Of a DNA stretch of 64,000 nucleotides, positions 8,025 to 14,496 are shown in pieces. The DNA lies in assembly GCF_013839515.1 (NCBI RefSeq), contig NZ_JACDNQ010000003.1, positions 62,001-126,000 on the forward strand, in the 5' to 3' direction. The number at the start of each line of letters is the position of its first letter. Positions within the stretch are counted from its first letter, which is position 1. Below the pieces are notes generated by a model. That model searched no databases, was not told where the DNA came from, and worked only from the letters and a program-made list of their open reading frames with translations. This stretch comes from Natronomonas salinimetallica (lineage in GTDB: Archaea > Halobacteriota > Halobacteria > Halobacteriales > Haloarculaceae). The position numbers and the translations under genes are program-made.

Positions 8025-8360
8025 CTACCGAACGACAATCCGTTTGTAATCGGGGTGGTTCCCGTCCCGAACGGTCGCAGGTTCAAGCACGCTGTCGGCG
8101 ACGATCGCGCCTACGCTCGGGTGGACGGTCCCCCGAAGCGTCACGCTCGCGAGCACCTCCGTTTCCGCGTACGGTTGCTCGGCCGCGTCACCCGCCGCGG
8201 AGTACTGCACGCCCGTTGCGTGCGGGCACGCTTCGAGATCGCGAGCGAGTTGGCGGTGGGCCGCCCGCCGCGCCGCCGGACACGACGCCCCCGCGCCGTC
8301 GCGGTCGCGCTCCCGGACTCGGCCTCGATCGTCTTCGCGCCCACTCGTCGCGTCGCTCAT
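8025..8360 (-). CDS. Hypothetical protein, last gene of a small operon
   Basis: ATG 8360 overlaps the stop of the zinc-finger gene (ATGA), which fixes the start. The 111-residue protein has an Arg/Asp-rich front, then a helix with AARRAAHRQLARDLEACPH, then a beta-rich end (EVLASVTLRGTVHPSVGAIV). No family recognised. Coupling to the zinc-finger protein suggests a shared role in element regulation or DNA handling. Confidence 0.55.
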   Translation of the reverse strand: MSDATSGREDDRGRVRERDRDGAGASCPAARRAAHRQLARDLEACPHATGVQYSAAGDAAEQPYAETEVLASVTLRGTVHPSVGAIVADSVLEPATVRDGNHPDYKRIVVR

Positions 8361-8473
8361 GGGCTCGTGAACACCTCCCCGCGGTCGGGCTCGCCCGCAT
8401 GCGCATTCCATTGGTGGCGTTGGTAGGCTTCGAGGTCGGCGAACGTATCGTGGCAGTTCAAACAGCGGATCAT
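8357..8473 (-). CDS. C2H2 zinc-finger microprotein
   Basis: A frame of only 38 codons encodes MIRCLNCHDTF followed by LEAYQRHQWNAH, a single Cys2-His2 finger (C-x2-C, then H-x4-H). It begins directly after the stop of the upstream gene (TGAATG) and its own stop overlaps the next start by ATGA, so gene order and spacing strongly support translation. Such tiny zinc-finger proteins are frequent in Haloarchaea and have been linked to regulation of stress or motility. It is too short for standard gene callers. Confidence 0.7.
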   Translation of the reverse strand: MIRCLNCHDTFADLEAYQRHQWNAHAGEPDRGEVFTSP

Positions 8474-8752
8474 TCAGATCACCTCGGCGATCCGGTCGAG
8501 GTACGCGGCGAAGCCGTACTGTCGCTGTGCCCAGCCCCGTTGCTCGGCGACGAAGGCCATGTATTCGTCGGCCGACTTGTCGATGGTGTCGAGGTCGAAG
8601 CGGTGCTCGATCGTGCCGTTGGCGACTGCGAAAATCGTCTCATCTGTCGTTCGATACACATGATTCGTGTCCATTGTATCCGTCCCGAGGTTGTAGTAGC
8701 GCTGTCGGATCCGGGGCGAACTGTTTTTGCGTGTTGGGTGTGTAGCTTTCAT
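8474..8752 (-). CDS. Hypothetical protein, first gene of a small operon
   Basis: ATG 8752 gives 92 residues; a GTG at 8770 would add six but falls inside the inverted repeat. The C-terminal half (EYMAFVAEQRGWAQRQYGFAA, about residues 62-82) is helical and the middle has a beta strand pair (TIFAVANGTIEHRFDL). No family recognised. It heads the operon 8474-8025 and is transcribed away from the wHTH gene at 8898, with a strong inverted repeat between the two. Confidence 0.6.
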   Translation of the reverse strand: MKATHPTRKNSSPRIRQRYYNLGTDTMDTNHVYRTTDETIFAVANGTIEHRFDLDTIDKSADEYMAFVAEQRGWAQRQYGFAAYLDRIAEVI

Positions 8753-8764
8753 TGTTCTCTTCGA

Positions 8765-8836
8765 GGACACACGGCCCGCCTGTTGGTCCAGGTGGGCCGG
8801 ATTTTCCCGAATCCAGCGCTGCCGAGCCGTGTGTCC
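8765..8836. repeat. Nested inverted repeat between divergent genes
   Basis: An outer perfect 11-bp pair GGACACACGGC (8765-8775) and GCCGTGTGTCC (8826-8836) encloses a second hairpin, GGCCCGCCTG (8773-8782) with CAGGTGGGCC (8789-8798), one mismatch. The whole lies between the start of the leftward operon and the rightward wHTH gene. It may be an operator, an attenuator for the leftward operon or a recombination site. Confidence 0.7.
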
Positions 8837-8871
8837 GTGTTTTTATCGTATAGGGCAGTGGTCATAAAAGT

Positions 8872-8886
8872 TTTCCATACAGAAAA
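8872..8886. promoter_or_regulatory. Shared 15-bp operator-like motif, copy 1
   Basis: TTTCCATACAGAAAA is identical to 9454-9468. With the preceding T it reads TTTTC-CATACA-GAAAA, a dyad suited to a dimeric winged-helix repressor. This copy overlaps the start region of the wHTH gene at 8898, 11 bases before its ATG. Confidence 0.6.
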
Positions 8887-8897
8887 TAAACATAGCA

Positions 8898-9137
8898 ATG
8901 AGACACATGAGCTCGCAAAGCGACCGTCGGACTGTTTCAGACTCGGAACTAGTAGATGCTATCAAAGCGCACCCAGATCCGGCTGTCAAAACGGGCGAAA
9001 TAGCGTCTACCGTCGGTCTTACAGATACACGCGTAAACCAGCTATTGAACGATCTCGAAACCGCAGGAATACTCGAATCAAAACGATTCGGGAGCGGGAA
9101 GGGCTGGTGGATATCGCGTACGCCGCCAGGAAACTAA
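8898..9137 (+). CDS. Small winged-helix regulator A
   Basis: The protein of 79 residues (76 from ATG 8907) is a compact winged helix: SELVDAIKAHPDPAVKTGEI, then STVGLTDTRVNQLLNDLETAG as recognition helix, then the wing SKRFGSGKGWWIS. It is clearly related to the protein encoded convergently at 9134-9394, which has the same turn (ITRQRVGQLLNELEQDG) and the same WW in the wing. The two stops overlap by four bases. A 15-bp dyad motif sits before both promoters, so autoregulation or cross-regulation is likely. Confidence 0.75.
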   Translation: MRHMSSQSDRRTVSDSELVDAIKAHPDPAVKTGEIASTVGLTDTRVNQLLNDLETAGILESKRFGSGKGWWISRTPPGN

Positions 9138-9394
9138 GCGAGTCTCTCTCGTGCGATACCAGCGATGTATTCCTTTCCAGAGGTCGTCAGCCACCACAGT
9201 CGCCTACCAGATGCCTTCTTCGAGGTTACGAGACCGTCCTGTTCAAGCTCGTTAAGAAGCTGACCAACGCGCTGTCTCGTGATGGGCAAGTTCTCAGAGA
9301 GTTCGGAAGTGAACAGAGCAGGGTCAGATGTCAGAAGAAACTCCAGCAGAACGCGCTCATCGCTGACTTCGCGGTCGTGCCTCCCGTCACTCAT
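9134..9394 (-). CDS. Small winged-helix regulator B
   Basis: The protein of 86 residues is a winged helix paralogous to the product of 8898-9137: helices FTSELSENLPITRQRVGQLL and NELEQDGLV, then wing KKASGRRLWWLTTSG. The convergent arrangement, four-base overlap of the stops and the same 15-bp motif upstream of each gene (here 60 bases before the start) make the pair look like a two-repressor switch of the mobile element. No effector domain is present. Confidence 0.75.
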   Translation of the reverse strand: MSDGRHDREVSDERVLLEFLLTSDPALFTSELSENLPITRQRVGQLLNELEQDGLVTSKKASGRRLWWLTTSGKEYIAGIARERLA

Positions 9395-9453
9395 TACTGC
9401 ACTTGTTCAAGACGAGGGGATAAAACAACGGTGGCCCAAACAGCGGGTAGGTG

Positions 9454-9468
9454 TTTCCATACAGAAAA
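9454..9468. promoter_or_regulatory. Shared 15-bp operator-like motif, copy 2
   Basis: TTTCCATACAGAAAA, identical to 8872-8886. It lies between the start of winged-helix gene B (leftward) and the start of the long rightward operon at 9499, so a bound repressor could control both. Confidence 0.6.
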
Positions 9469-9498
9469 CCTAAGTGGCATGGGTGTGACGGAGCACAT

Positions 9499-10095
9499 AT
9501 GCGACGCTCATCGAGCGAACTCGGCGCGCCCAACGAAACGCGCCGACCGGACTTTGCCTCCGGTCGACGCTCGCTGGGAGTCGCAACAACGACCATGAGC
9601 ACGGACACAACCCGAACACAAACCGATTGCGGTGCCGAACAGACTGCCACCCACGAGCGCCGGGACTGGCGCGGAGACGCCACGGACATCACCGGATCCC
9701 AATACTACAGCCTCGAGGGTCGCCGGCAGGCCGCCCTCGCGCTCCCACCACACGGCGAGACGTGGACGACCGCCGACGTCGAAGCCCTCGATAGCGGTGC
9801 GGTGAAATCGTTCCACATCGCCGGCGTCATCGCCCGCGTCGAACGCGAATACGACGGCGCGAACGTCTGGGAAACCGAGCCCGGCATCCACGAGTGGGTC
9901 CAGACACATTTCAACAGCGAGGCCACCTGCCCCGGCACCGGGACGCGATCGTGTCCGGCGACGGGGGTCCGCTGTCTCGAATCGTGTGAGGTTTACACCT
10001 GCACCGACCCCGACTGTGGAGCGCGCTTTGGCCCCACCACCGCCCGGCGGCTACTGAACGGACAAACCACAGGGGGGACGGAGGCAAAGCGATGA
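9499..10095 (+). CDS. Hypothetical zinc-ribbon protein, first gene of the long operon
   Basis: The start is uncertain between ATG 9499 and ATG 9595 (MSTDTTRTQTDC); the region before 9595 is basic and less like haloarchaeal protein. The central part (about 40 residues from DWRGDATDITGSQYYSL) is unrecognised, then comes a helical segment (GAVKSFHIAGVIARVEREY) and a Cys-rich end with CPGTGTRSCPATGVRCLESC and CTDPDCGARFG, probably two zinc sites. It overlaps the next gene by ATGA. A structural or DNA-binding accessory role on the element is possible but not shown. Confidence 0.6.
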   Translation: MRRSSSELGAPNETRRPDFASGRRSLGVATTTMSTDTTRTQTDCGAEQTATHERRDWRGDATDITGSQYYSLEGRRQAALALPPHGETWTTADVEALDSGAVKSFHIAGVIARVEREYDGANVWETEPGIHEWVQTHFNSEATCPGTGTRSCPATGVRCLESCEVYTCTDPDCGARFGPTTARRLLNGQTTGGTEAKR

Positions 10096-10295
10096 CTGTC
10101 GAAGACGTCGGCGGCTCCGGTACATGGGAACGGCTACATACGACGGAGTGTTCGCTGTGCGGTGCCGTCCGCGGCGAGGACTACGACCAGTTCGCCGGGC
10201 ACCTCTCACAGCATCACGAGTGGGCCGATCTCGGGCTCGATGCCGACCCGACCGTGGCCGACACCCCAGACGGCGTGGTGATCGTCGATGACTGA
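10092..10295 (+). CDS. Small C2H2-type zinc-finger protein
   Basis: The protein of 67 residues contains CSLCGAVRGEDYDQFAGHLS followed by QHH, a C-x2-C ... H-x3/4-H finger, then an acidic tail. It overlaps both neighbours (ATGA before, eight bases after). Likely a nucleic-acid-binding or protein-binding accessory factor; the single finger gives no specificity. Confidence 0.65.
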   Translation: MTVEDVGGSGTWERLHTTECSLCGAVRGEDYDQFAGHLSQHHEWADLGLDADPTVADTPDGVVIVDD

Positions 10296-11124
10296 GTGTC
10301 TCTTCTGTGGGGCCGCCGCCCACGACGAGCTCGACGAGCACTGGCCCTGTCCGGCGCTGCCCGATCCGGAGCCGATACCGATCGATAGTGTGGTCGCCGA
10401 TCCCGCGGCCGGCCGCTATACCGAACGCCTCACACTGCGGATCCCCCAATCACTGGAGACGGCGATTGACGACCTCGTGGACGGGGGCGCATACAGTTCT
10501 CGAAGCCAGGCGATCCGGGCGGCGGCCTTCGAGGCCTTCGTCGCACCACGGCACACCGAGCAGCCGTGTGCGATCGCCGATGGCGGCGGCACCGACGCCG
10601 ACAGTGCCCTCGAAGCGGATCTTCGGGCGGCCTTGGAGGCCTCGGCGTGTCACCGCGATTTCACCGAATACTGTGAGCACGCGGCCGACCGGGGTGGGAC
10701 GCCCATCCTCGAGTCGGTGCGACACCTCCACGCGGCCACCGATGTCTCGCGCGTACCGGTGCTCGGGACGGCCATCGAGACGACGCTGTGGGAACAAGGC
10801 GCGAAGGCGACGCTCGACACCCACGGCCACGTCGACGAGACGAACACCGAGATCCTCGAAGCCATCGTCGCCGACCACGATCGCCTCGCGACCGACGGCG
10901 GGCGGCGTACCGCCCTCCCGGCCGACGATTCCCGCTCGATCGACAGTCGGCTTGGCAACGCCGACGCCCAACTCGAGTGCGCTCTCGATCGGCTCGATGC
11001 CACGACGCAGACGTGGCTCACGGATGCGATCGGGGCACTCCGTGCGGACCTCCGGGCGCTTCGGACGTTGTTTGAGGGTGACAGCGACGGCGACAGCCCC
11101 ACCGACCCGGAGGGGCGACGATGA
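10288..11124 (+). CDS. Ribbon-helix-helix protein with N-terminal zinc motif
   Basis: The product of 278 residues starts with a CLFC zinc motif and, at about residues 50-85, has a classic ribbon-helix-helix: strand ERLTLRIPQSLE, helix TAIDDLVDGGAYS, then SRSQAIRAAAFEAF. The same fold occurs in CdrS later in this window. The remaining 180 residues are helical and acidic with no recognised domain and end in a coiled-coil-like stretch. RHH proteins bind operator or partition sites as dimers, so a transcriptional or plasmid-partition role is inferred. Confidence 0.7.
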   Translation: MTECLFCGAAAHDELDEHWPCPALPDPEPIPIDSVVADPAAGRYTERLTLRIPQSLETAIDDLVDGGAYSSRSQAIRAAAFEAFVAPRHTEQPCAIADGGGTDADSALEADLRAALEASACHRDFTEYCEHAADRGGTPILESVRHLHAATDVSRVPVLGTAIETTLWEQGAKATLDTHGHVDETNTEILEAIVADHDRLATDGGRRTALPADDSRSIDSRLGNADAQLECALDRLDATTQTWLTDAIGALRADLRALRTLFEGDSDGDSPTDPEGRR

Positions 11125-11267
11125 TGGGTACCGGCCGGATTGTCTGTGCCCAGTGTGGGGAGTCCGGACTCTCGCGGACGGCCCGGTACTGTTCGCAGTG
11201 TGGCGACCAACTGCGCACTCTCGAGCCCTTCGAGACGCCCACGGAGGAGGTGTCCGCCGATGAGTAA
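11121..11267 (+). CDS. Double-CxxC zinc-ribbon microprotein
   Basis: A frame of 48 codons reads MMGTGRIVCAQCGESGL and then ARYCSQCGDQL, two CxxC knuckles 11 residues apart, a typical zinc ribbon. The ATG overlaps the previous stop and the end overlaps the next ATG by eight bases (ATGAGTAA), so the operon pattern supports it even though it is too short for ordinary gene finding. Confidence 0.7.
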   Translation: MMGTGRIVCAQCGESGLSRTARYCSQCGDQLRTLEPFETPTEEVSADE

Positions 11268-11478
11268 TCGGATCAGCGGTGGCGAGGATGCGACGCCGTC
11301 GCCGTGGTACTGCCCGCACTGTGAGATGTGGGTCGGCACGAAGCTCGACACCTGTCTTGAGGGCCATTCGTGCCCGCGACTGCCGCTGTATTACGACGAT
11401 GTCGACGTCGACACCTCGTGGCGGGTCACGCTTCGTGATCGCGTTCGCTCGAAGCTCCAGCGGGTGATCGGCCGATGA
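11260..11478 (+). CDS. Small Cys-rich protein
   Basis: ATG 11260 (MSNRISGGEDATPS) gives 72 residues; a longer frame upstream is not supported because the overlap signature lies at 11260. The motif YCPHCEMWVG with a later Cys and GHSCPRLPLYY resembles a zinc knuckle. The rest is a positively charged helix (RDRVRSKLQRVI). It overlaps the next gene by ATGA. Confidence 0.6.
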   Translation: MSNRISGGEDATPSPWYCPHCEMWVGTKLDTCLEGHSCPRLPLYYDDVDVDTSWRVTLRDRVRSKLQRVIGR

Positions 11479-12095
11479 CTGACTGTGAGTCGGCGACTGA
11501 GGCTGGAAACACACCCACCGCATCCGGGGGTGGCTCCGAAGACGGGGGTGGAACTGACGCCGACGCCGAGGGCGACCGCGACGCGATCGCCCGGCGATAT
11601 CTGCACAATCGGGACCTGCGGGCTGCGATTGTGGTGACGATCGGCAGTGATCCGAGCCGCTATACGACGGGGCATCGGAAACTCCGACGGCGCGAAGTCG
11701 AGGCGGTCGGCCGCCAGTTACGACCGGGCGACAGCGACGTCGAGCTCGAAGCACTCGCCCTCGCCGAGCTATACGAACAGGTGTGTGCGCGTGGGCCGAT
11801 GCCGACTATGAGGCGACGAGCGAGCGGGTATGGGGCTGAATCGCCCGCAGCTGAAGGCGCTGTATCGAGCACTGGATGCCGACCCCCCGGAGGGGCGGCG
11901 ATGAGCGATGACGTTGCCGTCGGCGCGTACGGCTTCGAGGGATGGGACGACAACACGAGTGATCCCGAGTACGTCCGCCGCTTTGCGAAACCGCCGTACA
12001 CATGGCAGCGGGTCCGGCGGGATCGCTTTACCGCGACCGAGCGCCGTCGACGCGGTGATTCGACGCAGACAGGGGACACACACACGCACAAATGA
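11475..12095 (+). CDS. Hypothetical protein, probably two genes joined by a frameshift
   Basis: Read as one frame this gives 206 residues, but the sequence suggests otherwise. Up to about 11785 the protein is acidic and helical (VELEALALAELYEQVCA); then it turns into a Arg/Gly/Pro-rich stretch until ATG 11901, from where an ordinary protein of 64 residues (MSDDVAVGAYGFEGWDDN) runs to 12095. Losing two bases in the GTGTGTGCGC run at 11781-11790 would let the first part continue as WADADYEATSERVWG and stop at 11839, overlapping a small frame at 11830. That frame in turn ends at 11904 over ATG 11901. I therefore think this is a damaged first gene plus an intact second gene starting at 11901. Confidence 0.5.
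   Translation: MTDCESATEAGNTPTASGGGSEDGGGTDADAEGDRDAIARRYLHNRDLRAAIVVTIGSDPSRYTTGHRKLRRREVEAVGRQLRPGDSDVELEALALAELYEQVCARGPMPTMRRRASGYGAESPAAEGAVSSTGCRPPGGAAMSDDVAVGAYGFEGWDDNTSDPEYVRRFAKPPYTWQRVRRDRFTATERRRRGDSTQTGDTHTHK
11830..11904 (+). CDS. Possible 24-residue protein in the overlap chain
   Basis: MGLNRPQLKALYRALDADPP onward, in a different frame from the surrounding reading. It fits the chain of overlapping genes: the reconstructed stop of the previous gene lies at 11837-11839 and its own TGA overlaps ATG 11901. The peptide is mostly one helix with no known family. Confidence 0.4.
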   Translation: MGLNRPQLKALYRALDADPPEGRR

Positions 12096-12430
12096 GCAAC
12101 AGCAATACTAACACCAACCGGCGGGAGTGTCCGGCAACCGGGCGGCGACCGCGGGCGACGACGCGACCAGTGACGATCCGACTCGACGTCGAAGGGACCC
12201 AACTCCTTGCGGCGGCGGAATCCGAACACGCGACGGTCGCCGTCTATGCCGATGAGGCGGCGAGTGCCGCGGAACTCACCGATCTGCTCGGTGATCTTCG
12301 CGTCGATCTGCCCGTCCAGGGCCGCCGGATCGGTGTCTTCGAGCGACTCGATGCCGAGTCCAGCAGCGCCGGTACCACTCGATCCGAGAACTCGCTCGCT
12401 GGGTCCCCCGACACGGAGGATGTGCGATGA
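12092..12430 (+). CDS. Hypothetical protein of the long operon
   Basis: The protein of 112 residues starts by ATGA overlap with the previous gene. After a Asn/Thr/Arg-rich front, residues 27-60 form a strand (PVTIRLDVEGTQLL) and helices, followed by an acidic body with LTDLLGDLRVDLPVQGRRIG. No family recognised. After its stop an ATG at 12427 continues the overlap pattern, but the frame that follows is basic and opposes the better-supported gene at 12547, so the operon probably breaks here. Confidence 0.55.
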   Translation: MSNSNTNTNRRECPATGRRPRATTRPVTIRLDVEGTQLLAAAESEHATVAVYADEAASAAELTDLLGDLRVDLPVQGRRIGVFERLDAESSSAGTTRSENSLAGSPDTEDVR

Positions 12431-12546
12431 CCGCCACCTGCTGTATGTCGACATTGGGGGCGGGCGAGCCCGCTTACACACCCGGAGGATGGCGAAAAAA
12501 TTCCGCCGTGGCGGCCACGGCGAGAGGACACACCAGGACCACCACG

Positions 12547-12729
12547 TCAGTCGGTACGACGGTTGTCGTAGCGGTCGTTGATCAGTCGCAACGCTTCGTA
12601 GGGTTCGTCGGCCTCGAGATGGGCGCGGACCCTCGTCTCGGTGTCGGGGGCCAACAGTCCTTGATCCAGGAACTCGGAGACGGCTTCGGTGGCCCGAGTC
12701 GACTTATCGGTCTGTGGTGGCGGGATCAT
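12547..12729 (-). CDS. Small acidic hypothetical protein
   Basis: This gene of 60 codons on the minus strand encodes an acidic, helical protein with AVSEFLDQGLLAPDTETRVR and EALRLINDRYDNRR, like a small antitoxin or adaptor. It is the only minus-strand gene inside the long rightward operon. A TATTAATAAA element at 12761-12770 lies 32 bases upstream and could serve it and the rightward gene at 12843. Confidence 0.6.
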   Translation of the reverse strand: MIPPPQTDKSTRATEAVSEFLDQGLLAPDTETRVRAHLEADEPYEALRLINDRYDNRRTD

Positions 12730-12760
12730 TGTGTTACCCCAGCCAGTCGATGTGCCACGG

Positions 12761-12770
12761 TATTAATAAA
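12761..12770. promoter_or_regulatory. AT-rich bidirectional promoter element
   Basis: TATTAATAAA lies 32 bases before the start of the minus-strand gene (12729) and 73 bases before GTG 12843. It is the only AT-rich tract in the gap and reads as a TATA element on either strand. Confidence 0.45.
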
Positions 12771-12842
12771 CATGCTGGCCGTTACGATGATGCAAGCCTA
12801 TCGGTCGGCGTGCTCGCTCCGGTGGCCTGGAGGGGTTTGCCA

Positions 12843-13283
12843 GTGAGCCTCGCAGCCGCAAAGCGGGCGGGTGAGCGAGCGGAGGCGGCCGCCCACGAGT
12901 TGCTGCCGTGGCTCCGGTATGTCAGTGATACGACGGCCGAACATTACGATGCCGTCGTCCGCGAGCCCAACGGTGAGCTTGCAGCCGGCGACGTGATCGA
13001 GATCAAGAGCGCGGCTGTCGTCATTCAAGACGGTCGCCCCGGACAGTTCTATCTCCGCCAGACCCAACACGACCCGCTCGTCGCCGAGGAGGGGTGGTAT
13101 CTGTTGGTCGTCTGTTCGCCCACCACCGACCGAGAGATCCTCACCCACCGCTTTGTTCGCGCCGCGACGCTCGAGGCCGACCACATCGATTCGTGGTGGA
13201 GTGGTGCCGGTACTCGGTCGGATTTCCGGCAACTACGATGGCCCCATGTGATCGCCCGCGACGCCGTGGAGGGATCGCGATGA
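12843..13283 (+). CDS. PD-(D/E)XK-like nuclease
   Basis: I start it at GTG 12843, preceded by GGAGG at about 12831, because residues from there (SLAAAKRAGERAEAAAHELL) begin the folded domain. The 146-residue protein has the order of the PD-(D/E)XK fold: an N-terminal helix, a Asp-containing strand (HYDAVVREPNG), then DVIEIKSAAVV with the E-x-K pair, then QFYLRQTQHD and a hydrophobic strand WYLLVVCSP. This is like archaeal Holliday-junction-resolvase-type or restriction-type nucleases. It overlaps the adenine methylase by ATGA, so the two may form a restriction-modification pair. Confidence 0.6.
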   Translation: MSLAAAKRAGERAEAAAHELLPWLRYVSDTTAEHYDAVVREPNGELAAGDVIEIKSAAVVIQDGRPGQFYLRQTQHDPLVAEEGWYLLVVCSPTTDREILTHRFVRAATLEADHIDSWWSGAGTRSDFRQLRWPHVIARDAVEGSR

Positions 13284-14272
13284 GTGGGGGATCGATGCGG
13301 GGTGTTCGTCGACCCGATGGTCGCGAAGAGCCGCCCGAGAACCATGTCAGTGTCTTCCCCTGGCCCGGCGGCAAGGGTCGGCGGTCCGAGTGGCTTCTCT
13401 CACGAATGCCCGCCCATGACTGCTACGTAGAGGCTTTCGGTGGCAGCGCGGCGCTGCTCTACAACAAACCACGATCGCACAACGAGGTCTATAACGACGT
13501 GAACGACGATCTCGTGCAGTTCTTCGAGATCCTTCGCGAGCGCGACGACGAGCTCGCCGAGTGGGTCCGGGACGTTCCCTACTCCCGGAGTCTGCACTCG
13601 GAGTGGATTGATGACTACCTTGACGGGTATCGCCCCGAGGACTCGATCGAGCGCGCCGGCCGGTTTTGGTGTCTCAGATACATGCAGTTCGCGGCCAAGC
13701 CCTTCGAGAAAGCCGGATTCAAGGTCCGTAACTACAGGAATCCGGCACGGACCTTTGACAACGCGAAAGGGCGACTCCGGGAGATCGCCGACCGCTTCCG
13801 CGCAGTGACGATCGAAAACCGCGACTGTGTGGACATCCTTGAGGGGTACGACGCGACTTGGGACGACCCCGATGAACCGGACGTCCTGTTCTACCTGGAC
13901 CCGCCATACGTCGGGACGGAGCACTACTACGCACTCGAGTTCGATCACGAGGCGTTCGTCGAGGCGTTGATGAACATCGACGGCCGCTGGATGTGTTCGT
14001 ACTCCGAGCTCCCCGGCTCGCTGGTCGCGTGTTTAATCGGCGCAGCGAGGGAGGGAGACGACCACTACGTATTATCTCGCGAGCGCCGCCACCGGATGAC
14101 GCGCTCGAATGCATCGGAGACAACAGAGCGGCTGATCTGCAACTTCGACCCGTCTCGCGAGGCGTCCTTCGTCGATCAGTCGACGACACAGCAGACGTTA
14201 GTTCAGTCCGATGGCGGACAGAATACCCGTGCTGAAAACACTGGGACTGACCACACGGAGGGATCGCGATGA
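13280..14272 (+). CDS. D12-class DNA adenine N6-methyltransferase
   Basis: ATG 13280 overlaps the stop of the nuclease. The 330-residue protein has the Dam/D12 motifs in order: FPWPGGKGRRSEWLL (motif X), YVEAFGGSAALLYNK (motif I, AdoMet binding), a helical specificity region, and FYLDPPYVG (motif IV, catalytic DPPY). These enzymes methylate adenine N6 within a short site. Because it is coupled to a PD-(D/E)XK-like gene it may protect against that nuclease, or act alone to shield the element from host restriction. A second D12 enzyme of different sequence is at 54672. Confidence 0.85.
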   Translation: MSGGSMRGVRRPDGREEPPENHVSVFPWPGGKGRRSEWLLSRMPAHDCYVEAFGGSAALLYNKPRSHNEVYNDVNDDLVQFFEILRERDDELAEWVRDVPYSRSLHSEWIDDYLDGYRPEDSIERAGRFWCLRYMQFAAKPFEKAGFKVRNYRNPARTFDNAKGRLREIADRFRAVTIENRDCVDILEGYDATWDDPDEPDVLFYLDPPYVGTEHYYALEFDHEAFVEALMNIDGRWMCSYSELPGSLVACLIGAAREGDDHYVLSRERRHRMTRSNASETTERLICNFDPSREASFVDQSTTQQTLVQSDGGQNTRAENTGTDHTEGSR

Positions 14273-14496
14273 CGGGCAACTCCGAGATCCGGGCGGCACT
14301 CGCCGACGAGCGGGAGAACGCGACGTTCCTCCAGCATATCGCTATCGGCGTGATCGGCGGTGCGGTTGTGGGGATCAACATCGGCGATGACGCTGTGGCG
14401 TTCCTGATCACGCTGGCGGTCGGAGCCCTTCTCGCCGGTCACCTGTGGGAGCGCTCGCTACAAGCTCTGGACAGCGAGGGAGGTGACACCGCGTGA
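14269..14496 (+). CDS. Small membrane protein between the methyltransferases
   Basis: The product of 75 residues has two hydrophobic stretches (LQHIAIGVIGGAVVGINIG and AVAFLITLAVGALLAGHLW), so it probably spans the membrane twice. It overlaps both neighbours by four bases. The function is unknown; holin-like or membrane-anchor roles are possible for an element of this kind, but nothing in the sequence decides it. Confidence 0.6.
   Translation: MTGNSEIRAALADERENATFLQHIAIGVIGGAVVGINIGDDAVAFLITLAVGALLAGHLWERSLQALDSEGGDTA

Noticed and set aside
8000-9598. Open frame of 532 codons on the plus strand
   Set aside because: It crosses a well-supported minus-strand operon and two winged-helix genes and has low-complexity Arg/Ser-rich content.
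12427-12846. Open frame of 139 codons starting by overlap at 12427
   Set aside because: Apart from the ATGA overlap it has no features of a protein, and it runs over the acidic minus-strand gene at 12547-12729. A real short gene at its beginning cannot be excluded.
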